Of a stretch of DNA of 64,000 nucleotides, positions 27,704 through 36,810 are shown one piece after another. The stretch lies in NCBI GenBank assembly GCA_016869515.1, contig VGDZ01000001.1, positions 60,891 through 124,890 on the forward strand, in the 5' to 3' direction. The notes under the pieces are model-generated. The model worked only from the letters and a program-made list of their open reading frames with translations. It ran no database searches and was not told the DNA's origin. This stretch comes from Alphaproteobacteria bacterium. Lineage in GTDB: Bacteria > Pseudomonadota > Alphaproteobacteria > VGDZ01. Numbering within the stretch: position 1 is the stretch's first letter; each line of letters opens with the position of its first letter. A program made the translations under genes and the position numbers.

Positions 27704-28141
27704 ATGGCCGAAGTCGAAGCCCCTAAGCTGCCCAGCGGTGTCAGGAAGAAGCTGATGTTCGTCAACCGCAAGGCGCCGCACGGCACGATCTACGCCCTCG
27801 AGGCGCTGGAGGTGGTGCTGATTTCGGCCGCCTTCGAGCAGGAGGTCTGCCTGGCCTTCCTCGACGACGGCGTCTTCCAACTGGTCAAGGGCCAGAACAC
27901 CCAGGCGATCGGCACCAAGAATTTCGCGCCGACCTATCGCGCGCTCGGCGACTACGAGATCACGCGGCTCTATGTCGAACGCGAGTCGCTGGCCGAGCGC
28001 GGCCTCGCGACCGCGGACCTGATGCCGATCGTGCACGAGGATCCCGACGACGCGGACGAGGAGAAGCCCTCGATCCAAGTCGTCGGCCGCGCCGAGATGG
28101 CGACGCTGATGGCCGAACAAGACGTGCTGTTGAGCTTTTGA
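27704..28141 (+). CDS. dsrF: Sulfur carrier complex subunit DsrF
   Basis: A 145-residue DsrEFH-fold protein: KKLMFVNRKAPHGTIYALEALE at the start, then AFEQEVCLAFLDDGVFQLVKGQ. It forms the trimeric sulfurtransferase with DsrE and DsrH. Starts 7 bases after dsrE. Length is normal. Confidence 0.96.
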   Translation: MAEVEAPKLPSGVRKKLMFVNRKAPHGTIYALEALEVVLISAAFEQEVCLAFLDDGVFQLVKGQNTQAIGTKNFAPTYRALGDYEITRLYVERESLAERGLATADLMPIVHEDPDDADEEKPSIQVVGRAEMATLMAEQDVLLSF

Positions 28142-28153
28142 TCGGAACCGCCG

Positions 28154-28462
28154 ATGTCGACCCTGCACACCGTCAACAAATCGCCTTTCGAGCGCGCGGC
28201 GCTGATCAGCGCGCTGGGCCATGTGCGGCCGGGCGATGCGCTGTTGATGATCGAGGACGCGGTGGTGGGAGCGCGCAAGCGGACCGCCTTCGCCGCGGTG
28301 GTCGAGGCCGCGGCCAAGATCTGCGCGTTGTTCGTGCTGGCGCCCGATCTGGCGGCGCGCGGCATGGCCGAGAAAGACCTGATCGAAGGCATCAAGACCG
28401 TCGATTACGGCGGCTTCGTCGATTTGGCGGCCAAGCACCGCCGCGTCCAGTCCTGGCTGTGA
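28154..28462 (+). CDS. dsrH: Sulfur carrier complex subunit DsrH, conserved Cys20 replaced by Ala
   Basis: A 102-residue protein starting MSTLHTVNKSPFERAALISAL, clearly DsrH/TusB type. Residue 20, the conserved cysteine of the A. vinosum protein, is alanine here; one Cys remains later (AKICALFVLA). The DsrH cysteine is known to be less critical than DsrE Cys78, so the complex could still work. Third subunit gene of dsrEFH. Confidence 0.94.
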   Translation: MSTLHTVNKSPFERAALISALGHVRPGDALLMIEDAVVGARKRTAFAAVVEAAAKICALFVLAPDLAARGMAEKDLIEGIKTVDYGGFVDLAAKHRRVQSWL

Positions 28463-28514
28463 CGACGGCGCGCGAGGGGCCTAGAATGCGGATACCGAGC
28501 AAGGAGACAGTGTC

Positions 28515-28850
28515 ATGACCGCTTATGTCATCAACGGCAGCAGCTTCGAACACGACGAGGAGGGTTACCTCAAGAACCTCGCCGACTGGAACAAAGATTT
28601 GGCCGAGATCATCGCCAAGGACGAGAAGATCGACCTCACCGCCGAGCATTGGGAAGTGGTCAACTTCCTGCGCGAGTACTACGACGAATATCAGGTCGCG
28701 CCGGCGATCCGCGTCCTGGTCAAGGCGATGAAGAAGGCCTTCGGCGCCGAGAAGGGCGATCAGAAATACCTCTACCAGCTCTTCCCCTACGGACCCGCCA
28801 AACAGGCATGCAAGATCGCCGGCCTGCCCAAGCCGACCGGCTGCGTCTGA
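28515..28850 (+). CDS. dsrC: Sulfur-carrier protein DsrC
   Basis: A 111-residue protein with the flexible C-terminal arm ending KQACKIAGLPKPTGCV: C99 (CysB) and penultimate C110 (CysA) form the known redox pair that carries sulfur as a trisulfide or persulfide between DsrEFH, DsrAB and DsrK. A strong AAGGAG site precedes the ATG. Contrast with the single-cysteine paralogue at 36811-37320. Confidence 0.98.
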   Translation: MTAYVINGSSFEHDEEGYLKNLADWNKDLAEIIAKDEKIDLTAEHWEVVNFLREYYDEYQVAPAIRVLVKAMKKAFGAEKGDQKYLYQLFPYGPAKQACKIAGLPKPTGCV

Positions 28851-28866
28851 GTTCCGGGACGGCGAC

Positions 28867-29598
28867 ATGCTCGCCGCCGTCTTCGCCGCGGCGTATTACG
28901 TCGCTTTCGGCGTGCTGGCGGCGGGCCTGGGCTATCGCATCTGGGAATATGCCCGGGTTCCGGCGCCGCTGAAGATCCCGACCACGCCGGCGCCGACCAC
29001 GACCGGCGGTGTCGCGCTGCGACTCTTGCGCGAAGTGGTGCTGTTCGAAAGCCTGTTCAAGGCCAACAAGTGGATCTGGCTGTTCGGTTGGCTGTTCCAC
29101 GCCGCGCTGGTGCTGTCGCTGCTGCGCCATCTGCGCTACGTCACCCAGCCGGTGTGGGAGTGGGTGACGGCGGTCCAGCCCTTCGGAGTCTATGCCGGCT
29201 TCGCCATGTTGGCCGGCCTGCTTGGGCTGTGGGCGCGGCGCATCTGGGTGCCGCGCATCCGCTACATCAGCGCACCCTCCGATCACCTGATGCTGGCGCT
29301 TCTGGTCGGCATCGCCGCCAGTGGTCTCGGCATGAAGTATCTGGCGCCGACCGACATCGTCGCGGTCAAGGCGTTCTTCCGCGGTCTCGTGTCTTTCGAT
29401 TGGCAGCCGCTGCCGGCAGACCCGCTGCTGCTGGTCCATCTCGGCCTCGTGGCGCTGCTGATGATCGTCTTCCCCTATTCCAAGCTGCTGCACGCGCCCG
29501 GTCTGTTCTTCAGCCCGACCCGCAACCAGGCCGACAATCCGCGCGAGCGCCGGCATTTGGCGCATTGGGCGCGGGCGCTGGAATCGGGGCGGGGCTGA
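28867..29598 (+). CDS. dsrM: DsrM, heme b membrane subunit of DsrMKJOP
   Basis: A 243-residue integral membrane protein of the NarI-like group with about five to six helices; His residues in WLFHAALVLSLLRHLRYVT and HLGLVALLMIVFPYSKLLHAPG are candidate heme b ligands. It links cytoplasmic DsrK to the quinone pool. Starts 16 bases after dsrC and is followed by dsrK after 8 bases. Confidence 0.95.
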   Translation: MLAAVFAAAYYVAFGVLAAGLGYRIWEYARVPAPLKIPTTPAPTTTGGVALRLLREVVLFESLFKANKWIWLFGWLFHAALVLSLLRHLRYVTQPVWEWVTAVQPFGVYAGFAMLAGLLGLWARRIWVPRIRYISAPSDHLMLALLVGIAASGLGMKYLAPTDIVAVKAFFRGLVSFDWQPLPADPLLLVHLGLVALLMIVFPYSKLLHAPGLFFSPTRNQADNPRERRHLAHWARALESGRG

Positions 29599-29606
29599 GG
29601 CCGAAC

Positions 29607-31130
29607 ATGGACCGGGTGACCGACACCGAAATCGCCGATCCGCTGGCAATTCCCGAGCTGGCGCCCGGCTGCATGGCGGCCAGCAAGCCCTATCCCGCCG
29701 CGGCCAATCATCAAACCGCGCTGGGTTTCCCGGGAGAACTCGCGACCGACTGGCACGACATGGCGATCGCCAAGATCGGCGAGTTGCGCGAAAAATACCG
29801 CTCCTTCCGGGTCTATCTCGATGCCTGCGTCAAATGCGGCGCCTGCACCGACAAATGCCACTACTTCCTCGGCACCGGCGATCCCAAGAACATGCCGGTG
29901 GCGCGCCAGGACCTGCTGCGCCAGGTCTATCGCCGCCACTTCACCCTGGCCGGCAAATATCTGCCCTGGCTGGTCGGCGCCAAGGACCTGACGCCGGAGG
30001 TGCTGGACGACTGGTACAGCTATTTCCACCAGTGCTCGCAATGCCGCCGCTGCTCGGTGTTCTGTCCCTACGGCATCGACACCGCCGAGATTTCCATGGC
30101 CGGGCGCGAGATCATGGATTCGATCGGCAAGGGCCAGAAATATTCCAACGAGATCCTCGGCAAGGTGATGAAGATCGGCAACAATCTCGGCCTGCCCAAG
30201 AAGGCGCTGGCGGCGACGCTGTCCGATCTCGAGGACGAAGTCGAGGAGGCCACCGGCGTGCGGGTCGAATTCCCGCTCGACCGCAAGGGCGTGGAGGTGC
30301 TGCTGGTCTCGCCCTCGGCCGACTATTTCGCCGAGCCGCATATCGCCGGCCTGATCGGCTACGCCAAGGTGTTCCACCAGGCCGGCATCAGTTGGACCAT
30401 CAGCTCGCACGCCACCGAGGCGGCGAACTTCGGCATGTTCATCGGATCCTACGACGTCATGCGCAAGGTCGCGCTGCGCATCCGCGAGGCGGCGCTCGAT
30501 CTCGGCGTCAAGCGGCTGGTGATCGGCGAATGCGGCCATGCCTGGCGCGCCGCCTACAGCTTTCTCGACACCCTGGCCGGGCCGTTCGATTTTCTCGACC
30601 GCCGCCATCCCGTGCCCCAGCACATTTGCGAGTTCACTTACGAGCAGATGCAGGCCGGCAAGCTGCGCTTCGACAAGTCGAAGAACGACCACGTCCGACT
30701 GACTTTCCACGATTCCTGCAACGTCGCCCGCGGCTCGCGCATGGGCGACCGGCCGGGCGGCCAGTTCGACATCCCGCGCGCCATCCTGCGCGCCGCCTGC
30801 AACCATTTCTTCGACATGGCGCCCGAGACCATCAAGGAAAGCACGCTGTGCTGCGGCGGCGGCGGCGGCCTCTTGACCGACGAGCTGATGGCGGTGCGCA
30901 AGGCCGGCGCCCAGCCGCGCATGCGCGCGCTGCGCCAAGTGGCCGAGGATCACGGCGTCACCCACATGGCGGCGATGTGCGCGATCTGCAAGGCGCAGTT
31001 CAGTTCGGTGCTGCCGCATTACGGCTTCGATCGCGAGGCCATCGTCAGCGTCCATCAGATGGTTTCGAACGCCATCGTCCTCGACGGCGCCAAGCCGCCG
31101 ACGGACGATGCGGCGGGAGACGAGGCATGA
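29607..31130 (+). CDS. dsrK: DsrK, HdrD-like iron-sulfur subunit of DsrMKJOP
   Basis: A 507-residue cytoplasmic-side subunit thought to oxidise or reduce the DsrC disulfide. Two ferredoxin motifs, CVKCGACTDKCH (about residue 75) and CSQCRRCSVFCPYG (about 142), are followed by a CCG-type domain with GECGHAW, HDSCNVARG, LCCGGGGGLL and MCAICKAQF that would bind a special [4Fe-4S] cluster as in HdrB/HdrD. Overlaps dsrL by four bases. Confidence 0.97.
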   Translation: MDRVTDTEIADPLAIPELAPGCMAASKPYPAAANHQTALGFPGELATDWHDMAIAKIGELREKYRSFRVYLDACVKCGACTDKCHYFLGTGDPKNMPVARQDLLRQVYRRHFTLAGKYLPWLVGAKDLTPEVLDDWYSYFHQCSQCRRCSVFCPYGIDTAEISMAGREIMDSIGKGQKYSNEILGKVMKIGNNLGLPKKALAATLSDLEDEVEEATGVRVEFPLDRKGVEVLLVSPSADYFAEPHIAGLIGYAKVFHQAGISWTISSHATEAANFGMFIGSYDVMRKVALRIREAALDLGVKRLVIGECGHAWRAAYSFLDTLAGPFDFLDRRHPVPQHICEFTYEQMQAGKLRFDKSKNDHVRLTFHDSCNVARGSRMGDRPGGQFDIPRAILRAACNHFFDMAPETIKESTLCCGGGGGLLTDELMAVRKAGAQPRMRALRQVAEDHGVTHMAAMCAICKAQFSSVLPHYGFDREAIVSVHQMVSNAIVLDGAKPPTDDAAGDEA

Positions 31131-33085
31131 GCACGAATCCGACCAAGCCCGACAAGTCGCATACCTTCCGCCGTTTCAAGAACGGCGAGAGCATGTGGGG
31201 CGATTGGGACGATCTGACCGAAAAAATCTTCCAGGCCGACCGTTCCTACAAATGCCCGACCTATGTCCACCGCACGCCGCCCTGCCAAGGCTCGTGCCCG
31301 TCGGGGCACGACATCCGCGGCTGGCTGGCGATCGCGCGCCAGATGGACAAGCCGACGACCCCGGGCACCAGCTGGCAGGAATACGCCTTCCAGCGCATGC
31401 TCGAGGCCAATCCGTTCCCCTCGATGATGGGGCGGGTCTGCCCGGCGCCTTGCGAGGACGGCTGCAATCGCAACGAGGTCGAGGATTTCGTCGGCATCAA
31501 CGCGGTCGAGCAATATGTCGGCGATTGGGCGATCGAGCAGGGCATCAAGGCGGCGGCGCCGGGCGCTTCGACCGGGCGGCGGGTGGCGGTGATCGGCGGC
31601 GGGCCGGCCGGGCTGACCGCGGCCTATTTCCTGCGTCGCAAGGGCCATGGCGTGACCCTGTTCGAGGCCAACGAGCAGCTCGGCGGCATGATGCGTTACG
31701 GCATTCCCGACTACCGCACGCCGCGCGACCGGCTGGACGCCGAGATCAAGCGCGTGACCGACATGGGCATCGAGCTGCGGCTCAACGTCCGGGTCGGCAA
31801 GGACGTCTCGCTCGACCGGCTCGATCGCGACTTCGATGCCGTGTTCTGGGCGATCGGCGCGCAGAAAGGCCGACCGCTGCCGGTCCCGGGTTGGGGCGCC
31901 GAAGGCTGCCTGACGGGCGTCGAATTCCTCGACGCCTTCAACCATGGCTGGGTGTTCTCGACCGCCAAGCGCATCGTCGTGGTCGGTGGCGGCGACACCT
32001 CGATCGACGTCGCCTCGGTGGCCAGGCGCCTCGGCCACGTCAAGATCGCCGCCCGCCACGACACCGCCGGCCACGGCGTCACCGGCTTCACCGCCCAGGA
32101 CGTCGCCGGCGCGTTGCGGCGCGAGGGCGTGCACGCCATCTTGACCTCGCTGTTCCCGATCGAAGCCATGACCGCGGCCGAGCGCGAGCGCGAGGATGCC
32201 CTGCGCGAAGGCGTCGAAATCCGCGGCAGCGTCATGCCGCTCGAGATCCTGACCGACCAGCGCGGCCGGGTGCGCGGCCTCAAAATGTGCGAATGCACCG
32301 TCGCCAACAATCGGCCCGAACCCAAGCCCGGCACCGAATTCGAATTGACGGCCGACATCGTCGTCTCGGCCATCGGCCAGATGGCCGATCTCGAGGGCCT
32401 GGGCGAACTCGACAACGGCAAGGGCTTCATCGAGATCCAGCCCGGCTATCGCACCAAGAAGCGCGCCAAGCATTTTGCCGGCGGCGACGTCATTCGCCCG
32501 CATCTGCTGACCACCGCCATCGGCCACGGCCGCATCGCCTCGGACACCATCGACCATTTCCTCTCCGGTCAGCCCTTCGACAAGCGGCCCAAGGTCGACG
32601 TCCATCATTTCAACCTGCTGGAGGAACTGCATCAGCGGAGCCTGGAACCGCAAGCCTATGCCCATGGCCAGACCCGCGGCACGTCGGACTCGAAATGGGC
32701 GGTGCACAATTACGAGGACCGCTCGGGCTCTCAAATCATCCCGCACAGCGCGCTGTTCAAGGGCCATTTCAAGTACGAGCCGCGCGAGCGACGCAAGGAA
32801 ATCCACCTCTCGGCCGAGGACGTGCTGGGCAACTTCAAGGAGCGCATCGAGAGTTTCTCCGAGCAGCAGGCGATCCGCGAAGGGCAGCGCTGCATGAGCT
32901 GCGGGCTGTGCTTCGAATGCGATGCTTGCGTGATCTACTGCCCGCAGACCGCGGTCAAGCGCGTGCCGAAGAAGGAACGCGCGGTCGGGCGCTATGTCTA
33001 CACCGACTACGCCATGTGCGTCGGCTGCCACATCTGCGCCGACGTCTGCCCGACCGGCTACATCCAGATGGGGCTGGGCGAGTAG
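31127..33085 (+). CDS. dsrL: DsrL, NAD(P)H:acceptor oxidoreductase partner of rDsrAB
   Basis: A 652-residue iron-sulfur flavoprotein related to the small subunit of glutamate synthase. N-terminal cysteines lie in HRTPPCQGSCPSGH and CPAPCEDGC; FAD binding is VIGGGPAGLTAAYFLRR near residue 155, NAD(P) binding VVVGGGDTSIDVASVARR near 285, and a C-terminal pair of [4Fe-4S] motifs is CMSCGLCFECDACVIYCP (about 590) and CVGCHICADVCP (about 630). DsrL is essential for sulfur oxidation in A. vinosum and passes electrons from DsrAB to NAD(P); its presence marks the oxidative direction. Confidence 0.96.
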   Translation: MSTNPTKPDKSHTFRRFKNGESMWGDWDDLTEKIFQADRSYKCPTYVHRTPPCQGSCPSGHDIRGWLAIARQMDKPTTPGTSWQEYAFQRMLEANPFPSMMGRVCPAPCEDGCNRNEVEDFVGINAVEQYVGDWAIEQGIKAAAPGASTGRRVAVIGGGPAGLTAAYFLRRKGHGVTLFEANEQLGGMMRYGIPDYRTPRDRLDAEIKRVTDMGIELRLNVRVGKDVSLDRLDRDFDAVFWAIGAQKGRPLPVPGWGAEGCLTGVEFLDAFNHGWVFSTAKRIVVVGGGDTSIDVASVARRLGHVKIAARHDTAGHGVTGFTAQDVAGALRREGVHAILTSLFPIEAMTAAEREREDALREGVEIRGSVMPLEILTDQRGRVRGLKMCECTVANNRPEPKPGTEFELTADIVVSAIGQMADLEGLGELDNGKGFIEIQPGYRTKKRAKHFAGGDVIRPHLLTTAIGHGRIASDTIDHFLSGQPFDKRPKVDVHHFNLLEELHQRSLEPQAYAHGQTRGTSDSKWAVHNYEDRSGSQIIPHSALFKGHFKYEPRERRKEIHLSAEDVLGNFKERIESFSEQQAIREGQRCMSCGLCFECDACVIYCPQTAVKRVPKKERAVGRYVYTDYAMCVGCHICADVCPTGYIQMGLGE

Positions 33086-33095
33086 GCGGCGCGTC

Positions 33096-33509
33096 ATGAC
33101 CGCGCGCGGACGACTTGTCCTCGTGGCAGCGCTGGCCGCCCTGGTGGCGGTCGCCGCCGGCGCGGCTGCGCTGACCCGCTTCAAGGGAACCGACCGGCCG
33201 CATGTGCCGCGCGGCCAGGGCGAGGCCTGCGTCGCCGACACCGATTGGATACGGCGCAATCACATGGTCGCGCTCGATCGCCAGCGCGATGCCACGGTGC
33301 ACGAGGGCTTGCGCACGCCGCGCTTCAGCCTCGCCGGTTGTCTGGCTTGCCACGCTGTTGCGGGCGAGGACGGACGGGCGGTGACCGCGGCCGATTCACG
33401 GCATTTCTGCCGCGTCTGCCACGACTATGCCGCGGTGCGGGTCGACTGTTTCGACTGCCATGCCTCGCGTCCCGAGCGCATGGCCGAAGCCGCAGGATCG
33501 AAGCGATGA
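33096..33509 (+). CDS. dsrJ: DsrJ, periplasmic triheme cytochrome c
   Basis: A 137-residue protein with an uncleaved or cleaved N-terminal membrane segment (LVLVAALAALVAVAAGAAAL, residues 7-26) and three CxxCH heme sites: CLACH, CRVCH and CFDCH. The extra Cys in GEACVADTDW is in the place of the unusual Cys ligand described for DsrJ. Periplasmic electron-transfer subunit of DsrMKJOP. Overlaps dsrO (ATGA). Confidence 0.95.
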   Translation: MTARGRLVLVAALAALVAVAAGAAALTRFKGTDRPHVPRGQGEACVADTDWIRRNHMVALDRQRDATVHEGLRTPRFSLAGCLACHAVAGEDGRAVTAADSRHFCRVCHDYAAVRVDCFDCHASRPERMAEAAGSKR

Positions 33510-34237
33510 GCGCGCCCGACCGGCGCGAATTGCTGCGCGGGCTGGCGGGTGCGGCGACGATCGCGCTGGCGCCGGGCGTCACGCTGCACGTGTTCGAAGC
33601 TCAGGCCCGCGCGCCCGACCAGAAGGTCTCGGCCAAGACGCGTTGGGGCATGCTGATCGACGTCGGCAAATGCGGCGATGGCTGCACGGCCTGCGTCGAG
33701 GCCTGCAAGACCGAGAATGGCTGGGGTGGGGGCACGCGCTCGCGCACCGATGCGCAGTGGATCCGCGCGCTGACGGTGCGCGATCCCAAGACCAAGGCGG
33801 CGGTCACCTTGCCGATGATGTGCCAACACTGCGCCAACCCGCCCTGTGTCGATGTCTGTCCGACCGGCGCCTCGTTCCGGCGGGCCGACGGCATTGTCCT
33901 GGTCGACAAGCACATCTGCATCGGTTGCCGCTATTGCGTCATGGCCTGCCCCTATGGTGCGCGCTCCTTCGTCCACGAGGCGGTGACCGATCCCAAGCCG
34001 CACGCGCCGCGCGGCAAGGGCACGGTCGAAAGCTGCACGCTGTGCGTGCACCGGATCGATGCCGGGCACGAACCGGCCTGCGCCGAGGCCTGCGCCGACC
34101 GTGCCGGCGGCGCCATGCTGTTCGGCGACCTCAACGATCCCGACAGCGAGATCGCCAAGCGGGTCGTGCGCTATCGCACCGTCAAGGTGCGGGCCGATCT
34201 CGGCTGCGATCCCGGCGTGGCCTACCGGAATCTCTAG
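33506..34237 (+). CDS. dsrO: DsrO, periplasmic ferredoxin-like subunit
   Basis: A 243-residue iron-sulfur protein with a Tat-like leader (DRRELLRGLAGAATIALAPG) and four Cys groups of the NrfC/DmsB kind: CGDGCTACVEAC, CQHCANPPCVDVCP, CIGCRYCVMACP and CTLCVHRIDAGHEPAC. It would move electrons between DsrJ and the membrane protein DsrP. Its TAG directly abuts the dsrP ATG. Confidence 0.96.
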   Translation: MSAPDRRELLRGLAGAATIALAPGVTLHVFEAQARAPDQKVSAKTRWGMLIDVGKCGDGCTACVEACKTENGWGGGTRSRTDAQWIRALTVRDPKTKAAVTLPMMCQHCANPPCVDVCPTGASFRRADGIVLVDKHICIGCRYCVMACPYGARSFVHEAVTDPKPHAPRGKGTVESCTLCVHRIDAGHEPACAEACADRAGGAMLFGDLNDPDSEIAKRVVRYRTVKVRADLGCDPGVAYRNL

Positions 34238-35425
34238 ATGGCGCGCCTCGTCTTTCGCCGCATCGAGCAGCCCGGCCGCGAATACTGGGCGGGGTTGGGC
34301 GTGCTCGCCGTCCTGGCCATGGTCGGGCTTTGGGCTGCGCATGTCATGGAACTGGAGGGACATGTCGTCACCGGCATGACCAACCGCGTGGTCTGGGGCC
34401 TGCCGCACGTCTTCGCCGTGTTCCTGATCGTCGCCGCCTCGGGGGCGCTCAACGCGGCCTCGATCGCCTCGGTGTTCGGTCAGGCCGACTACAAGCCTTA
34501 CGCCAGGTTGTCGGGGCTGATCGCGATCGCGCTGTTGGCGGGCGGGTTGGCGGTGCTGGTGCTCGATCTCGGGCGGCCGGACCGGCTGATCGTCGCCATG
34601 ACCCGCTACAACTTCGCTTCGATCTTCGCCTGGAACATCTTTCTCTATGTCGGTTTCGTCGCCATCGTCGCGGCCTACCTGGTAGCGATGATGGACCGCG
34701 AACTCGGCCGCTCCGATCGCTGGTCGAAGCCGATCGGCTGGCTGGCCTTCCTCTGGCGGCTGGTGCTGACTACCGGCACGGGCTCGATCTTCGGCTGGTT
34801 GGTGGCGCGCGAAGCCTATGACGCCGCGGTGCTGGCGCCGCTGTTCATCGCATCCTCGCTGGCGCTGGGGACGGCGGCGTCGATCCCGATCCTGGCAGCC
34901 TGCGGCCGTGCCCTCGGCGAGCCGTTGCTGGCCGACGACATGCTGTCGCGCTGGCAGCGCCTGCTGGCGATCTTCGTCGCCGCCACGCTTTACTTCACGG
35001 CATTGCATCACCTCACCAATCTCTATGCCAGCGCCCATCACGGCATCGAGCGCTTCCTGCTGCTCGAGGGCGGCGGCATCACCCAGCTGTTCTGGATCGG
35101 CCAAGTCGGCATCGGCGGAGTCCTGCCGCTTGCGCTCTTGCTGCTGTCGGCGCCGACCATGGCGCGACTGAACTTGGCCGCGATCATGGTCCTGGTCGGC
35201 GGCTTGGCGCAGTTCTATGTCGTCATCATCGGCGGGCAGGTCTATCCGCAGACGCTGTTTCCGGGCATGGAGATCACCAGTTCCTTCCATGACGGCGAGA
35301 TCGCGCCCTATCGCGCCTCGTTTTACGAGCTCGCGCTCGGCCTCGGTGGCGCCGCCTTCGCGCTGTTGCTGATCGGCATCGGCGCCGCGCTGCTGCCGTT
35401 CTTGCCGCGCCATCCGGCGCGGTGA
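34238..35425 (+). CDS. dsrP: DsrP, NrfD-like membrane subunit
   Basis: A 395-residue polytopic protein with about ten helices of the NrfD/PsrC family; segments RVVWGLPHVFAVFLIVAASGA and ARYNFASIFAWN-like MTRYNFASIFAWNIFLYVGF are characteristic, and LHHLTNLYASAHHGIE lies near residue 252. It exchanges electrons with quinones. It completes the DsrMKJOP complex. Confidence 0.95.
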   Translation: MARLVFRRIEQPGREYWAGLGVLAVLAMVGLWAAHVMELEGHVVTGMTNRVVWGLPHVFAVFLIVAASGALNAASIASVFGQADYKPYARLSGLIAIALLAGGLAVLVLDLGRPDRLIVAMTRYNFASIFAWNIFLYVGFVAIVAAYLVAMMDRELGRSDRWSKPIGWLAFLWRLVLTTGTGSIFGWLVAREAYDAAVLAPLFIASSLALGTAASIPILAACGRALGEPLLADDMLSRWQRLLAIFVAATLYFTALHHLTNLYASAHHGIERFLLLEGGGITQLFWIGQVGIGGVLPLALLLLSAPTMARLNLAAIMVLVGGLAQFYVVIIGGQVYPQTLFPGMEITSSFHDGEIAPYRASFYELALGLGGAAFALLLIGIGAALLPFLPRHPAR

Positions 35426-35429
35426 GGGC

Positions 35430-36803
35430 ATGGCGCGGCTCTTCGTCTCGGCGGCGCACAAGTCCTCGGGCAAGACCACGCTTTGCATCGGCCTGGCGGC
35501 GGCGCTGGTGCGGCGCGGGCTTTCGGTTCAGGGCTTCAAGAAGGGACCGGACTACATCGACCCGATGTGGCTGGCGCGAGCCAGTCTCCGGCCGGTCTAC
35601 AATCTCGACTTCAACACTCAGAGCGCCGCCGAAATTCGGGCGCTGTTCGCGCGCCAGGCGGCGGGCGCGGATCTGGCGCTGATCGAGGGCAACAAGGGCC
35701 TGCATGACGGCATCGACGTGGCGGGCAGCGATTCCAGCGCTGCCCTGGCCAAGCTGCTGGTGGCGCCGGTGGTGCTGGTGATCGATTGCGCCGGCATCAC
35801 CCGCGGCGTGGCACCCCTGGTGCTGGGCCAGGCCAGATTCGACACTGCGGTGGCCGTTCGAGGGGTGATCCTCAATCGCGTGTCGGGCGCGCGCCAGGAG
35901 GCCAAGCTGTGCCGCGCGCTCGAGACCTATACCGACCTGCCGGTGCTGGGCGCGATCGGCCGCGACGCGGTGCCGGCGATGCCCGAGCGCCATCTCGGCC
36001 TGGTGACGCCGAGCGAGACGCCGGCAAGCGACGAAGTCGTTGCGCGGCTGGCCGCGACCGTCGCGGCCTCGGTCGATCTCGATCGGATTCTGACAATAGC
36101 CCGCGCGGCGCCCGCATTGGCGGCGCCAGACCCGGCCGCTGCACCGGCGATGACGGGCGCACCGGTCCGCATCGCCATCGCCCGTGACGCGGCTTTCGGC
36201 TTCTACTATCCCGATGATTTCGAGGCCCTGCGTGCTGCGGGCGCCGAGTTGGCGCTTTTCGACTCGCTGCGCGATGCCGACTTGCCGTCGGCCGACGGCC
36301 TGTTCCTGGGCGGCGGCTTTCCCGAGACCTGCATGGACGCGCTGGCGGCGAACCGCTCCTTGCGCCTGCGCATTCGGCTTGCGGCCGAGGGCGGGATGCC
36401 GATCTATGCCGAATGCGGTGGCCTGATGTACCTGACCCGCGGCATTGCCTGGCAGGGCCAGCGCCACGCCATGGTCGGCGCCGTCTCTGCCGACACGGTG
36501 ATGCGCGAACGGCCGCAAGGTCGCGGCTTGGTCGAACTGGCCGAGACCGATGCCATGCCTTGGCCCGATCCTCCCGGCGCAGGGGTGCCGGCGCATGAGT
36601 TCCATCATGCCGCGCTGGAGAACCTCGATGGCGCGACCCGCTTCGCCTATCGCATGCGCCGCGGCCAGGGCATCGACGGCGTCCATGACGGCATCGTCAC
36701 GCGCAACGTCCTGGCCGGGTTCAGCCATTTGCGTTCGACCGCGCGCGCCGGAAATTGGGCGCGGCGCTTTGTCGCCTTCGTCCGCGCGGCAAAGCGCGGA
36801 TAG
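35430..36803 (+). CDS. dsrN: DsrN, cobyrinate a,c-diamide synthase-like amidase for siroheme
   Basis: A 457-residue glutamine-dependent amidotransferase of the CbiA/CobB type. The ATP-binding P-loop is SAAHKSSGKTT at the N-terminus with KGPDYIDPMWL following; the glutaminase domain has GGGFPET and the nucleophile Cys in YAECGGLMYL near residue 330. In dsr operons DsrN is known to amidate siroheme for DsrAB; no other cobalamin genes are near. Last gene of the dsr operon, converging on the DsrC-like gene with a 7-base gap; dsrR and dsrS are not present here. Confidence 0.95.
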   Translation: MARLFVSAAHKSSGKTTLCIGLAAALVRRGLSVQGFKKGPDYIDPMWLARASLRPVYNLDFNTQSAAEIRALFARQAAGADLALIEGNKGLHDGIDVAGSDSSAALAKLLVAPVVLVIDCAGITRGVAPLVLGQARFDTAVAVRGVILNRVSGARQEAKLCRALETYTDLPVLGAIGRDAVPAMPERHLGLVTPSETPASDEVVARLAATVAASVDLDRILTIARAAPALAAPDPAAAPAMTGAPVRIAIARDAAFGFYYPDDFEALRAAGAELALFDSLRDADLPSADGLFLGGGFPETCMDALAANRSLRLRIRLAAEGGMPIYAECGGLMYLTRGIAWQGQRHAMVGAVSADTVMRERPQGRGLVELAETDAMPWPDPPGAGVPAHEFHHAALENLDGATRFAYRMRRGQGIDGVHDGIVTRNVLAGFSHLRSTARAGNWARRFVAFVRAAKRG

Positions 36804-36810
36804 GCACGAC

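Noticed and set aside
31055..33259. 734-codon open frame opposite dsrL
   Set aside because: Shadow of dsrL caused by third-position GC; no ribosome site or domain.
24855..36803. Reductive (sulfate-respiring) reading of the dsr/apr/sat genes
   Set aside because: DsrEFH and DsrL are present and no dsrD is seen, and the genome style is alphaproteobacterial; all fit reverse, oxidative Dsr.
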